Shown here: one piece after another, positions 52,227-61,770 of the stretch | Numbering within the stretch: position 1 is the first letter of the stretch | Layout of the letters: every line of letters begins with the position of its first letter | Assembly (NCBI RefSeq): GCF_002583405.1 | Contig: NZ_BCMJ01000004.1 | Location: 223,095-287,094, forward strand | Direction: 5' to 3' | DNA length: 64,000 nt | Source of the DNA: Secundilactobacillus silagincola | Lineage (GTDB): Bacteria > Bacillota > Bacilli > Lactobacillales > Lactobacillaceae | The notes under the pieces: generated by a model | The model's database searches: none | What the model was told of the DNA's origin: nothing | The model's input: only the letters and a program-made list of their open reading frames with translations | Translations under genes and position numbers: made by a program

Positions 52227-52730
52227 TTGAATAACCGAAACTTTAAGTATCCAGATACTGCCGCCTATGACAGTATCATCGCTTACTTCGAAAGCAAAAA
52301 TATCAAGCTCGAGGACATTGCGTCAATCACCTATCAGATGCAGTTGCAATTCATTCCCGAACTGAAGGAAGAAGAAGCTATGTCAGCCGTTATTGACGTG
52401 CTTCATAAACGGGAAGTCATGAACAATGCTATGGTGGGGATTGCCCTGGATCAATTAGCAACTAAAAAAGAACTACCTGAACCGTTGCAAAGCATCGTTG
52501 AAAACGACGCGGGGGTCTTCGGTGTAGATGAACTGCTGGCTGAAGGGGGCATCTCCGGTATTTACGGTAAGATTGCGACCACTAATTTTGGCTACCTCGA
52601 TCGTGAAAAACACGGTATTCTAAAGCGATTAGATACAGTTCAAGGTAAGGGAGTCAATACCTTCTTAGACGATATTATTGCGGCTATCGCAGCTGCTGCG
52701 GGTGCTAAACTAGCCCACAAATATGCTTAA
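52227..52730 (+). CDS. Phosphatidylglycerophosphatase A-like protein (PgpA/YutG family)
   Basis: 167 residues of the PgpA/YutG family, linked to dephosphorylation of phosphatidylglycerophosphate but with an uncertain role in Gram-positives. Typical features: the C-terminal GKGVNTFLDDIIAAIAAAAGAKLAHK stretch (one hydrophobic helix) and GGISGIYGKIATTNFGYLDREKHG. TTG 52227 is the likely start (AAAGGA 8 bases upstream); ATG 52218 lies too close to that site. Divergent from folB. Only one membrane-like segment, so attached rather than polytopic. Confidence 0.78.
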   Translation: MNNRNFKYPDTAAYDSIIAYFESKNIKLEDIASITYQMQLQFIPELKEEEAMSAVIDVLHKREVMNNAMVGIALDQLATKKELPEPLQSIVENDAGVFGVDELLAEGGISGIYGKIATTNFGYLDREKHGILKRLDTVQGKGVNTFLDDIIAAIAAAAGAKLAHKYA

Positions 52731-53069
52731 TGGTCTAATATCATCTTTACAATGTCGTTAAAGTGAGAGTTCTTAATTGGCTTGTTGAGCTGTTTCAGGT
52801 AAAATGAAGGTCATTTACAAGTTGATATTTTGTTTTCTAAAATTTTCTTTCAAAATTGTCGTTTTATATGAAAGCTTTTTTCATAAGGCTTTATAGCTGA
52901 TATTTCATTTGAGCGATGAACTTGTTTAAGAAACTTTTCTTAATTCCCTTTTTTTACTAGGAATTTGTTATATAATAATTTCGACACGAGTGGTCTAGAC
53001 GATATTGTTTTGTCTACGGCGCATTCGTCAATGACTACTTTACCTCATAAAATTTAAGGAGTGACTGTA
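52731..53069. other. AT-rich intergenic region before zwf
   Basis: No gene seen. TATAAT at about 52971 is a -10 candidate for zwf with a poor -35. The leader of about 95 bases holds GTCTAGAC and partial inverted repeats (AGAC/GTCT) but no recognised element. Confidence 0.5.
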
Positions 53070-54542
53070 TTGGCTGCAGAAAGAACTTCACTATTTATCT
53101 TCTTCGGTGGGACTGGTGACCTAGCTTACCGGAAACTTTATCCTTCCATGTATAACTTATATAAAAAGGGAACTTTAAGAGAACATTTTGGTGTTCTCGG
53201 AACTTCTCGTGAAAAATTAACCGATGAACAATTCCGGGACCAAGTGCGTAAGTCACTTGGAACCGCTAAAACTGATAAAGATGCTGAAAAGTTCGTTTCA
53301 CACTTTGTCTACGAAGCACATGATGTTACCGACAAGGAACATTACCAAGTCTTGAAAAAACGTGCAGAAGAATTAGACAAGAAGTACGAATTGAACGGCA
53401 ACCGGATCTTCTATCTTTCACTTGCACCTTCATTCTTCGGCACTGTTGCTGGTTTCTTAAAGACTGAAGGCTTAACTGATACTGACGGCTTCGACCGTGT
53501 TGTGATTGAAAAACCATTCGGTCGTGACTTTGACTCAGCTAAACAATTAAACGATGCCTTAAGCAAGTCATTCGATGAAAAACAAATCTTCCGGATCGAC
53601 CATTACTTAGGTAAGGAAATGATTCAAAACATCGAAGCTGTTCGTTTTGGTAACACTTTGATCGAATCTCTTTGGAACAACCGTTACATCGACAACATCC
53701 AAGTTACCTTATCTGAAAAACTGGGTGTTGAAGAACGTGCTTCATACTATGACAACTCTGGTGCCTTACGTGACATGGTTCAAAACCATATTATGCAAAT
53801 CGTCAGCTTACTCGCCATGGAACAACCCGTTTCCTTCACCGATGTTGATATCCGTGCTGAAAAAGTGAAGGCATTGCGTTCACTTCGAGTTTACAACGTT
53901 GCTGAAGCTTCAACTAACTTCGTCCGTGGTCAATATGGTGCCGGCGATAGCCAACGCGCATATCGTGATGAGGACAATGTTCCTCATGATTCAAACAACG
54001 ATACCTTCGTTGCTGGTAAGTTATTGTTTGATAACTACCGTTGGTCGGGTACCCCATTCTACATCCGGACTGGTAAGATGTTGGCTGACAAGTTCACTCG
54101 CGTGGATGTTGTCTTCAAAAAGCCACTTATCGACATCTTCTCATTCCCACAAAACCACAACGCACCGCTTGAAGCTAACGTTTTGACGATGTACATCGAA
54201 CCACATGCTGGTTTCTCACTACGTCTGAACGCTAAGACTAACGGTCAAGGTTTCCAAACTGAACCAATCAATTTGGACTACTTCGTTGATGCTAAGGATT
54301 CAAAGGCAACACCAGAACCATACGAACGTTTACTTCATGACGTTATGAAGGGTGACGGTACCAACTTCTCAAGCTGGCAAGAAGTTTCCTACGCATGGCG
54401 CTTCGTGGACCAAATTCGTAAGGTTTGGGACTTGCAACAACCACAGTTCCCTAACTACACCCCAGGTTCAATGGGCCCTGCATCTGCTGACGAACTGATT
54501 CAACGTGATCATCGTCAATGGGTATACCGCTTAAACAAATAA
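53070..54542 (+). CDS. zwf: Glucose-6-phosphate dehydrogenase
   Basis: First enzyme of the oxidative pentose phosphate route, giving NADPH (or NADH in heterofermenters). 490 residues with FFGGTGDLAYRKLYP near the start, the catalytic RIDHYLGKEMIQN around residue 178 and EKPFGRDFDSA. TTG 53070 is favoured since AAGGAG lies 8 bases upstream. A terminator follows. High use of preferred codons suggests strong expression, as expected in a heterofermenter. Confidence 0.97.
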   Translation: MAAERTSLFIFFGGTGDLAYRKLYPSMYNLYKKGTLREHFGVLGTSREKLTDEQFRDQVRKSLGTAKTDKDAEKFVSHFVYEAHDVTDKEHYQVLKKRAEELDKKYELNGNRIFYLSLAPSFFGTVAGFLKTEGLTDTDGFDRVVIEKPFGRDFDSAKQLNDALSKSFDEKQIFRIDHYLGKEMIQNIEAVRFGNTLIESLWNNRYIDNIQVTLSEKLGVEERASYYDNSGALRDMVQNHIMQIVSLLAMEQPVSFTDVDIRAEKVKALRSLRVYNVAEASTNFVRGQYGAGDSQRAYRDEDNVPHDSNNDTFVAGKLLFDNYRWSGTPFYIRTGKMLADKFTRVDVVFKKPLIDIFSFPQNHNAPLEANVLTMYIEPHAGFSLRLNAKTNGQGFQTEPINLDYFVDAKDSKATPEPYERLLHDVMKGDGTNFSSWQEVSYAWRFVDQIRKVWDLQQPQFPNYTPGSMGPASADELIQRDHRQWVYRLNK

Positions 54543-54560
54543 TTAATCAAATTTAAATCA

Positions 54561-54599
54561 AAAACTCGCAGTTCCGTGATTGGAATTACGAGTTTTTTT
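54561..54599. terminator. Terminator
   Basis: AAAACTCGCAGTTCC / GGAATTACGAGTTTTTTT hairpin after zwf, also facing the convergent MerR gene. Confidence 0.88.
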
Positions 54600-54620
54600 G
54601 TACCGAATTTTAAAAAACAG

Positions 54621-55073
54621 CTACTTTGAGAGAATGGTTTTCGCATACGGATTAGGTAACTGGTTAATAGTCTTTTCTTGCTGAACAAACTGCTGCTCCT
54701 TGGTAACCGTAGCCACTGCGTTCGGTGATTGATAGACATTTAGTTTGTAATCGATTTCTTGCAAATTTTGCGCAATTTTCCGTTGCCGAGCTTCCACCTT
54801 TTTTCTGTGTTCCGATAATAATGTTATTCGTTGCTGGATCGTAGCCGGACCCTGCATCACATAATCAATATACCGACGAATATCCTTAATCGTCATACCG
54901 GTATTTTTTAAACAGCTGATCGTATGAATCAGACTTAAATCACCGTCAGTAAATGCCCGGTAGCCTGACGAATTTCTTGCCACAAAGGGTAATAATCCCT
55001 GTTTATCATAGAATCGCAAGGTATAAATTGAAATTTCTGTTTTCTCTGATACTTCTTTAATTGTATAAGTCAT
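54621..55073 (-). CDS. MerR-family regulator
   Basis: 150 residues: winged helix MTYTIKEVSEKTEISIYTLRFYDKQG at the start, then SLIHTISCLKNTGMTIKDIRRYIDY and a coiled-coil dimer helix. No Cys cluster for metals in the tail; so it probably senses an organic compound, in the NolR/TipA-like group without effector domain. ATG 55073 has GGAG 7 bases upstream; the longer frame begins in the shared promoter. Divergent from the SDR gene. Confidence 0.87.
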   Translation of the reverse strand: MTYTIKEVSEKTEISIYTLRFYDKQGLLPFVARNSSGYRAFTDGDLSLIHTISCLKNTGMTIKDIRRYIDYVMQGPATIQQRITLLSEHRKKVEARQRKIAQNLQEIDYKLNVYQSPNAVATVTKEQQFVQQEKTINQLPNPYAKTILSK

Positions 55074-55093
55074 TAAAAAACTCCTTTTTACCC

Positions 55094-55124
55094 TTGCCCT
55101 AGAGTAATGTCTAGAGTTTAGTAT
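55094..55124 (+). promoter_or_regulatory. MerR-type promoter with 19-base spacer
   Basis: -35 TTGCCC (55094-55099) and -10 TAGTAT (55119-55124) are 19 bases apart, as in MerR-activated promoters, with the repeat CTAGAGTAATGTCTAGAG inside the spacer as the probable operator. Confidence 0.7.
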
Positions 55125-55173
55125 AGCCATACTAACTTAAGTCACTAAAGAACACAAGCAAAGGATGAATACA

Positions 55174-56211
55174 ATGAAACATAATAACCTCGTATTAGTT
55201 ACTGGCGGCAACGGCTTTTTGGCAATGCACATTATTCGACAACTATTAACTGCTGGCTTTCCGGTTCGTGCTACTCTGCGTAACCTCAACCGCAAAGATC
55301 AAGTCAAAACAACTTTAGAGAACACCCAAACACCTCATTTAGATCAACTGACATTCGTTCAAGCTGATTTAACCAAGGATGCTGATTGGCCTGCAGCTAT
55401 GAAGGACGTGACATATGTGATGAGCGTCGCCGCACCCGTTTTCGTTAACGGCAAACAAGGAACTGATGCCATGGCACAAGTTGCTACCGATGGGACACTG
55501 CGGATCATCAAATCAGCTGAAAAGGCCAGTGTTAAGCGGGTGGTCATGACCGGTAACTTTGGCGCTGTCGGTTTCAGCAATAAGGATCCTCAGCATATTA
55601 CCACAGAAGCGGATTGGACCGACCCTGATGAACCAGGTCTCTCACTTTACGAACGCTCAAAATTAGTCGCAGAAAAAGCAGCTTGGAATTATCTAAAAAC
55701 GACTAATAGCGCCTTAGAATTTACCACTGTTAACGCCGGCGCGATGCTTGGTCCATCCTTGGATAATCACGTTTCTGGTAGTTTTGGAATCGTCAAAAAT
55801 TTACTTGATGGATCAGTGAAACGAGTGCCAAACATTCATATTAATGTGGTCGATGTCCGCGACGTTGCAGATATCCACGTTCGTGCTATGACGACACCGG
55901 CAGCAAACGGGCAACGCTTCTTGGCGATTGAGGATAGCGACGCCCTATCAATGATGGACATGGTTAAGATCATCCGTAAACACCACCCAGAGTTGGCAGC
56001 CAAATTACCAACCAAGACGTTGCCGGATTTTGTGATCAAGCTTGGCGCCCATTTTAACGATGCCGCTAAAGAAGGTCGCCTAATGATGGCCCTTACGACT
56101 CACGTTAGCAATCAAAAAGCAAAACAAGTCCTTGGCTGGCAACCGATCAGTTCAAGTGAAACGGCCGTTGTCAAAGCTGTTGATGCCTTAATTGCAGCTG
56201 GAGAAATCTAA
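55174..56211 (+). CDS. Extended SDR (dihydroflavonol reductase-like)
   Basis: 345 residues, NAD(P)-dependent: VTGGNGFLAMHIIRQLL near the start, then RNLNRKD, and the active-site YERSKLVAEKAAW. It resembles ketone and aldehyde reductases grouped with dihydroflavonol-4-reductases. ATG 55174 has AAAGG 9 bases upstream; ATG 55165 overlaps it. Likely activated by the divergent MerR protein in response to a carbonyl compound; this is inferred from the promoter layout. Confidence 0.88.
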   Translation: MKHNNLVLVTGGNGFLAMHIIRQLLTAGFPVRATLRNLNRKDQVKTTLENTQTPHLDQLTFVQADLTKDADWPAAMKDVTYVMSVAAPVFVNGKQGTDAMAQVATDGTLRIIKSAEKASVKRVVMTGNFGAVGFSNKDPQHITTEADWTDPDEPGLSLYERSKLVAEKAAWNYLKTTNSALEFTTVNAGAMLGPSLDNHVSGSFGIVKNLLDGSVKRVPNIHINVVDVRDVADIHVRAMTTPAANGQRFLAIEDSDALSMMDMVKIIRKHHPELAAKLPTKTLPDFVIKLGAHFNDAAKEGRLMMALTTHVSNQKAKQVLGWQPISSSETAVVKAVDALIAAGEI

Positions 56212-56463
56212 CAATTAAATCACCCTTTAATTACGCGTGAAAGAGTAGTAGCTTAACGCTGTTTAAAGTAGATAGTGGCTTGTGAAATTTTATTAGTTTT
56301 ATACTGCTATTAATTATATGAAAGCACTTCACTTCAACAAACCATTATGTTTATCACTTACTTTTTTATTTCTCAAATCGAAGCTGTTTCTTCACATTCC
56401 AATTGTGAAATGTTAAACTAGGACTGTGCTACAATTAATATTTCATTAAAAGGAAGGTTTGTA

Positions 56464-57900
56464 ATGGCAGATAAATTAGCAAACATTGGTGTTGTCGGAA
56501 TGGCCGTTATGGGTAAAAACTTAGCCCTTAACATCGAAAGCCGCGGCTTCACTGTTGGTATTTATAACCGTACAGCTTCAAAGACTGATCAGGTGATGAA
56601 AGATCACAGCGACAAGAACTTGGTTCCTAGTCACACGATTGAAGAATTCGTTGATTCACTAGAAAAGCCACGTCGTATTCTTTTGATGGTTAAAGCTGGT
56701 AAGCCAACTGACGCTGTTATCGATGAATTAATTCCATTACTCGACAAGGGTGACGTTTTAATTGATGGTGGTAACACTAACTTCCACGATACGATGGCAC
56801 GTAACGCAAAACTCGATAAATCAGGGATCAACTTTATCGGTATGGGTGTTTCCGGTGGTGAGCTTGGTGCTCTCCAAGGACCATCATTAATGCCTGGTGG
56901 TCAAAAAGAAGCCTACGATTTGGTTGCCCCAATTCTAGAAAAGATTTCAGCAAAAGCTACCCAAGATGGCAAGCCTTGTGTCACTTACATTGGCCCTAAC
57001 GGTGCTGGTCACTACGTCAAGATGGTGCACAACGGTATCGAATACGGCGATGAGGAACTCATTGACGAAAGCTACAACATTATGCGTAACGTTTTAGGCA
57101 TTTCTGTTGATGACATGGCTGACATCTTTAAAGAATGGAACAAGGGTGAACTTGACAGCTACTTGATCGAAATTACAGCTGATATTTTGAGCCGTAAGGA
57201 TGATCTTGGCGATGACAAGACTAAGCCAATCGTTGACATGATCTTAGACCGTGGTAACAACAAGGGTACTGGTAAGTGGAGTTCAGAAGATGCTTTGAAC
57301 GTCCAAGTACCACAATCAGTGATCACTGAAGCCGTTTATGCCCGTTACATCTCAATGATGAAAGACGAACGTGTGACTGCTTCTAAGACCTTAGCCGCAC
57401 CAAAGGCTAACGAACAAATTGGTGACAAGAAGGAAATGGTCGAAAAGATTCGTCAGGCCCTCTACTTCAGTAAAATCATGAGTTACGCCCAAGGATTCGA
57501 ACAACTTCGCTTTGCTTCAGAAGCTTACGGCTGGAACTTACAATATGGTCAATTAGCTCAAATCTGGCGTGCCGGCTGCATTATCCGTGCACAGTTCCTG
57601 CAAAACATCACTGATGCTTACGACAAGAAACCTGATTTGACTAACTTACTGTTGGATGACTACTTCAAAGATATTGCTGCGAAGTATCAAGAATCAACGC
57701 GTGAAGTCGTTGCTTTAGCTGTGAAGATGGGTGTTCCAGTACCATCATTCAGTGCCGCAATTACTTACTACGATTCATATCGTTCAGCTGTATTGCCTGC
57801 TAACCTCTTGCAAGCACAACGGGACTACTTCGGTGCCCACACTTACGAGCGTGTCGACCGCGATGGTATGTTCCACTATCCATGGTATGAAGAACAATAA
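56464..57900 (+). CDS. gnd: 6-phosphogluconate dehydrogenase (decarboxylating)
   Basis: Converts 6-phosphogluconate to ribulose-5-phosphate and CO2 with NADP+. 478 residues: [20 protein letters not shown] at the start, [38 protein letters not shown], and the C-terminal [23 protein letters not shown] lies 8 bases before ATG 56464. With zwf 2 kb away it completes the oxidative route. Strong codon bias. Confidence 0.97.
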   Translation: MADKLANIGVVGMAVMGKNLALNIESRGFTVGIYNRTASKTDQVMKDHSDKNLVPSHTIEEFVDSLEKPRRILLMVKAGKPTDAVIDELIPLLDKGDVLIDGGNTNFHDTMARNAKLDKSGINFIGMGVSGGELGALQGPSLMPGGQKEAYDLVAPILEKISAKATQDGKPCVTYIGPNGAGHYVKMVHNGIEYGDEELIDESYNIMRNVLGISVDDMADIFKEWNKGELDSYLIEITADILSRKDDLGDDKTKPIVDMILDRGNNKGTGKWSSEDALNVQVPQSVITEAVYARYISMMKDERVTASKTLAAPKANEQIGDKKEMVEKIRQALYFSKIMSYAQGFEQLRFASEAYGWNLQYGQLAQIWRAGCIIRAQFLQNITDAYDKKPDLTNLLLDDYFKDIAAKYQESTREVVALAVKMGVPVPSFSAAITYYDSYRSAVLPANLLQAQRDYFGAHTYERVDRDGMFHYPWYEEQ

Positions 57901-57910
57901 AACTTAGTTA

Positions 57911-57957
57911 GACAAAAAGCGAATGGTCGATTTTCGGCCATTCGCTTTTTTGTTGTC
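57911..57957 (+). terminator. Terminator of gnd
   Basis: GACAAAAAGCGAATGG / CCATTCGCTTTTTTGTTGTC hairpin. Confidence 0.88.
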
Positions 57958-57986
57958 TTATTTAGTTAATCTCAATGTACTAATTG

Positions 57987-58205
57987 GTGAACTACTCGTC
58001 ACTAAAGTAACGAGCTTCTAGGAACACCGCTTACTTATACATCAATCATTGATTGATATACAGAGGTTACGACTATTTACTAAGGCATGTTCCGCGCCAG
58101 TTGTGTTTCTATCTTTGATAGCTTGGCTTTCGCTACCAAGTTCATTATAATCGTTACCACGATTATAGGCAATTCGTCACGTCCTTAAAAGAACGTGTTT
58201 CCTTG
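57987..58205 (-). mobile_element. Remnant resembling the right end of an IS200/IS605-type element
   Basis: On the minus strand the stretch ends with AGCTCGTTACTTTAGTGACG (hairpin at 57994-58013) followed by AGTAGTTCAC, a pattern typical of IS605/IS1341 right ends and the 3' part of their guide-like RNA. Upstream sequence has a readable fragment (QAIKDRNTTGAEHALVNSRN) that may be the decayed end of tnpB. Further hairpins occur near 58115-58160 and 58177-58196. No intact transposase. Confidence 0.4.
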
Positions 58206-58208
58206 CCC

Positions 58209-58736
58209 CTAATCAAAATATCTCACCAGTTTCTTTAACGGTGAATGCTGCAACAGTAAAACTAGTGAATACCCAATCACAACACCACCTGCGTTAGTGA
58301 TGATATCGTTAATATCAACCCACCGTGACATTTGCAGGAAACTGTCTAAAATGAACTGAGTGCTCTCGATACTTAGACCAATTAAAACACCTATGATGGC
58401 AATTTGCCGAAAATCAGCCTTACACAACAGTTTTAAATAAACACCCATGGGAACCAACATCAAAATATTCAGATAGAAATCTATCTCGATTCCACGAAAT
58501 GGAATTGGGTTAGTTGGCGCATTACCGACCCAAAACGGCCGCATAGTCGGTACATTACCAAATGCGTATGAAGTTGGTGTTAACGTCAAATAACCCACAA
58601 TAGCTAGGTAAACGCCAAAGGTGACGATGGTCACCATTTGGCCTACCGTTCGCTTTTGACCAGCTAACGTACCTATTCCTATCATGACTAGAAACACGTA
58701 GGCAAGATACGGTAGCCATTGAGAATAATTTGTCAT
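58209..58736 (-). CDS. VanZ-family membrane protein
   Basis: 175 residues, about five helices: VYLAIVGYLTLTPTSYAFG, the conserved NPIPF, YLNILMLVPMGVYL and SIESTQFILDSF with the family's R..D..D..NT-type motif RWVDINDIITNAGGVVIGY. VanZ proteins are linked to glycopeptide or antimicrobial-peptide tolerance, but most members lack known roles. ATG 58736 has GAGGG 7 bases upstream. Confidence 0.85.
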   Translation of the reverse strand: MTNYSQWLPYLAYVFLVMIGIGTLAGQKRTVGQMVTIVTFGVYLAIVGYLTLTPTSYAFGNVPTMRPFWVGNAPTNPIPFRGIEIDFYLNILMLVPMGVYLKLLCKADFRQIAIIGVLIGLSIESTQFILDSFLQMSRWVDINDIITNAGGVVIGYSLVLLLQHSPLKKLVRYFD

Positions 58737-58834
58737 TGAAACACCCTCTTTCAAAAATGATTAATAGTCACTCTGATTCTCTGTTCATCACTATAAACCC
58801 TGACCATTCTGAAAGATAGGCACATACCCGTTGC

Positions 58835-59476
58835 TTAAACGTTTTTTAAAGCTTCTTCAATCGGCGTTTCACCGGTAATCAGTGGAATCGTCTTATTAAT
58901 GGTCCCAGGTTGGTCTAGTGAAGCGACGACGGTACTAGCAACGTCCTCACGAGCTACTGAACCGCCTTCTAAGCCATTAGTGTTGATTTTACCAGTACCC
59001 TCATCAAAAGTGAGTGCCCCGGGTTCCACAATCGTATAATCTAAATCGGTTCTGTATCGTAACCATTCATCCGCATAAAATTTTGCAGCATAGTACGGTC
59101 GAATGGTATCACTCCAGCGATTACGATCTTCTGCCCATAGCGCGCTGACCATGACGTAGCGCTTAACTCCTGCAATTTGGGCCGCCTGCATACTTTTAAC
59201 AGCGCCATCAAGATCAACGAGCAATGTCATATCATCACCTGTTTTACCGCCAGACCCGGCTGTAAAAATAACGGCGTTAAACCCGTCTAATGTGACACCA
59301 AGTTCTTCTGGTCGACCCAGTAAATCAACATGAGCCGTTTTAATTTGGTGATCTTCAAAAAAAGCAGCTTGTTCAGGTTTCCGAATACCTGCAACAACTT
59401 CCTCTCCCTTTTCACTTAGCTGTTGGCTGATCAATCGGCCAACATTACCATTAGCTCCAATAACAAATACTTTCAT
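58835..59476 (-). CDS. NAD(P)-binding SDR-like protein (NmrA/YwnB type)
   Basis: 213 residues, atypical short-chain dehydrogenase fold: MKVFVIGANGNVGRLISQQL, NAVIFTAGSGG, and IVEPGALTFDEGTG. Lacks the classical YxxxK arrangement (here YYAAKF), so it may bind NAD(P) as a redox sensor or act on small substrates. ATG 59476 has GGAGG 8 bases upstream. Confidence 0.85.
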   Translation of the reverse strand: MKVFVIGANGNVGRLISQQLSEKGEEVVAGIRKPEQAAFFEDHQIKTAHVDLLGRPEELGVTLDGFNAVIFTAGSGGKTGDDMTLLVDLDGAVKSMQAAQIAGVKRYVMVSALWAEDRNRWSDTIRPYYAAKFYADEWLRYRTDLDYTIVEPGALTFDEGTGKINTNGLEGGSVAREDVASTVVASLDQPGTINKTIPLITGETPIEEALKNV

Positions 59477-59713
59477 AGAAATATCCTCCAATTACTGAAC
59501 TCGTTTATAGCTCTTAATTATACCTATCATATGTGCTCAGTGCTATGATATCGTCTTGATTCTATTTTTAAGCTCCGTTTAAAATAACATTGTTACGCTT
59601 TAACAGTAGTTTTGAGACTACTTTTTGCTCATCAAGCCGGTTTATTAGGCAAAACCGACATCTCTAGTTGATCCCTAGACGGGGACTAACCTACTTATCA
59701 ACCTGCATTCAAG

Positions 59714-59759
59714 CAAAAAACCGATGACCCTATTTGATAGGATTCATCGGTTTTTGCTT
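59714..59759 (-). terminator. Terminator
   Basis: AAGCAAAAAACCGATGA / TCATCGGTTTTTGCTTG hairpin after the small hypothetical gene. The rest of 59477-59713 shows no gene. Confidence 0.85.
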
Positions 59760-59777
59760 GTATTTAAAGGGATATGA

Positions 59778-60128
59778 TTAAAGGCCCTTTGAAATTTCAT
59801 CATACTTTTTCTGATACCATTCATCATATGATTGGTCAGTCATAACACCATTTTCCATAAATGACTGGTCAAGTGATGAAATAATTCTATCAAATAATTC
59901 GCCATCATTTTGATACAAATAATCACGGAGTTGGTCCGGATGGAAATTAGAATTTTGTTGAATATCATGGTTAACTTGTTCAATCTCGTATTGAATTGGA
60001 TAATCTGTCAAGATTTCAAGACTCTTGGTAGAATATTTTCTAAGATAAAAATCAATAAAGTCGTGAGTGGCACGAGATTTAGCTTCATCGCTCAATTGAT
60101 CAAACAAAACAACGCCTGGTTGTAACAC
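59778..60128 (-). CDS. Hypothetical acidic protein
   Basis: 116 residues, acidic and Tyr/Asp/Gln-rich, no membrane segment. Features: AKSRATHDFIDFYLRKY and YDEWYQKKYDEI. The start is GTG 60128 with AAGGAG 8 bases upstream. Divergent from the threonine aldolase gene. Family not recognised. Confidence 0.72.
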   Translation of the reverse strand: MLQPGVVLFDQLSDEAKSRATHDFIDFYLRKYSTKSLEILTDYPIQYEIEQVNHDIQQNSNFHPDQLRDYLYQNDGELFDRIISSLDQSFMENGVMTDQSYDEWYQKKYDEISKGL

Positions 60129-60297
60129 AAAGATCACTCCTTAAATTAATCAAAACTTTTTCGTTTTATTCCACAATATAAGTATAGTTCTTTTAAGGTC
60201 TTTTGGTAAGGTTGATGCTGAACGTCTAGTCCCCTAATTGTCAAAAATAGCGTAAACTATACATAACACTAATTACATAACAGAAAAGAGGAAAATT

Positions 60298-61323
60298 ATG
60301 TTACCTTTTGCAAACGATTATTCTCGCGGTGCGCATCCTAAAGTTTTACAAGCGTTGGTTGATACCAATATGGATGCCCAACCCGGTTATGGACAAGACG
60401 ACTATACCAAACGAGCCGCTCAAAAAATTAAAACTGCCTGCCAGATGCCAGACGCCGAGGTCTTTTTTATTTCTGGCGGTACTCAAACGAATCAAGTCGT
60501 CATCTCAAACTTATTAGATGGTGATGAAGGTGTGGTGGCTGCTGACTCTGGTCACATTAATTTTCACGAGGCTGGCTCAATCGAATATACTGGCCATAAA
60601 GTGCTGACACTGCCTGGAGAAAACGGCAAAGTCACCGCAAAAAATCTTCAGGCTTATTTGGAAGCTTGGCAAGCCGATGAAAACCACGGCCAGATGGTTG
60701 CGCCAGGTATGGTGTACATCTCATTTGCAACTGAGGTTGGCACGCTTTACAGCAAACAGGAATTGGCCGCACTTTCTAAAGTTTGCCGAACTAATCATCT
60801 AACCTTATTTATGGATGGTGCTCGCTTAGGCTACGCGTTGATGAGTCCAGAAAACGACTTAAGTTTAGCTGATATTGCTCAATACTGTGACGTTTTTTAT
60901 ATTGGCGGCACTAAAGTTGGTGCGCTAGCAGGTGAAGCCGTGGTCTTTACTCAACATAACGTCCCTAAACGGTTTACAACCAAAATCAAACGACAAGGAG
61001 CTATGCTAGCCAAAGGGCGCCTCATTGGCGTTCAATTTGACGCCTTGTTTACAGATGACCTTTATTTCCAGATCAGCCAGCACGCCATCGATTTAGCAAT
61101 GAAATTAAGACAAGCTTTAAAAGATAAGGGCTATCAGTTCTTGATCGATTCACCAACTAATCAACAGTTTATTGTGGTTGATAACAAGCAATTACCAGAA
61201 TTAAAAAAACAAGTTGATTTTTCGTTCTGGGAAAACGTTGACAGCACGCATACGGCAATTCGATTAGTTACCAGTTGGTCAACTACTGAAGACGAAGTGG
61301 ACGCATTAATCGCTGTATTATAG
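60298..61323 (+). CDS. Low-specificity threonine aldolase
   Basis: PLP enzyme cleaving L-threonine to glycine and acetaldehyde. 341 residues: FANDYSRGAHPKV, GGTQTNQVV, HINFHEAGSIEYTGHK, LFMDGARLG and the PLP lysine in GGTKVGAL near 205. GAGG lies 8 bases before ATG 60298. Single gene. Confidence 0.92.
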   Translation: MLPFANDYSRGAHPKVLQALVDTNMDAQPGYGQDDYTKRAAQKIKTACQMPDAEVFFISGGTQTNQVVISNLLDGDEGVVAADSGHINFHEAGSIEYTGHKVLTLPGENGKVTAKNLQAYLEAWQADENHGQMVAPGMVYISFATEVGTLYSKQELAALSKVCRTNHLTLFMDGARLGYALMSPENDLSLADIAQYCDVFYIGGTKVGALAGEAVVFTQHNVPKRFTTKIKRQGAMLAKGRLIGVQFDALFTDDLYFQISQHAIDLAMKLRQALKDKGYQFLIDSPTNQQFIVVDNKQLPELKKQVDFSFWENVDSTHTAIRLVTSWSTTEDEVDALIAVL

Positions 61324-61403
61324 CATCTGAAAACCGAATCAATGGCTATTTAGCCAGCAAATCATTTGTTATTTTTTAAAAATTCGGGTATACTTAAGTA
61401 TGG

Positions 61404-61637
61404 AATTGAATAAGCCGTTAGGTGAGGCTCCTATACGGAAAACGCTACTGCTCAGAAACGTCGAAAAACGCCAATGAGTCAGCTGTCCGAGTTAAAAAAA
61501 GGCTCGGTCTAATGTGGCTGTTATCCAATAACTACGCCGTATAGTGCTAAAGCTCAACGATTGGCGAAACAACCTTTATAGGTTATTTGAGTGTGCAAAT
61601 TAATGCGCTCAGCCGATTGTTGGCTGAGCGTTTTTTG
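61404..61637 (+). ncRNA. M-box (ykoK) Mg2+ riboswitch with terminator
   Basis: The conserved M-box core is clear: GTTAGGTGAGGCTCCTATAC from 61417, CTACTGCTCAGAAACGTCGA, GCCAATGAGTCAG, and the closing CCGTATAG (61537-61544) pairing with CTATACGG (61431-61438). A terminator (CGCTCAGCCGA / TTGGCTGAGCG plus T6) lies at 61606-61637. M-boxes normally reduce expression of Mg2+ uptake genes when Mg2+ is high. No such gene follows in the window. Confidence 0.9.
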
Positions 61638-61677
61638 ATCCCTAACGCACGGCAACCATCACGGGAGGTGAGTATCT

Positions 61678-61770
61678 ATGACAACAGAAACATATGATCC
61701 TGGATCGCAGTCTTATCACGCGTGCCAGGGAAAGCGAGCTGCCATAGCTCACCTTAAGAGTAATCGGTAA
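61678..61770 (+). CDS. 30-residue ORF downstream of the M-box
   Basis: An ATG at 61678 with a strong ribosome site (GGGAGGTGA, 61662-61670) opens a frame ending at TAA 61768. The peptide starts MTTETYDPGSQSY. CTCACCT at 61748-61754 can pair with AGGTGAG of the ribosome site. Either the N-terminal remnant of a lost Mg2+ transporter or a small regulated peptide. From 61771 to 62229 I see no supported gene. Confidence 0.4.
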   Translation: MTTETYDPGSQSYHACQGKRAAIAHLKSNR

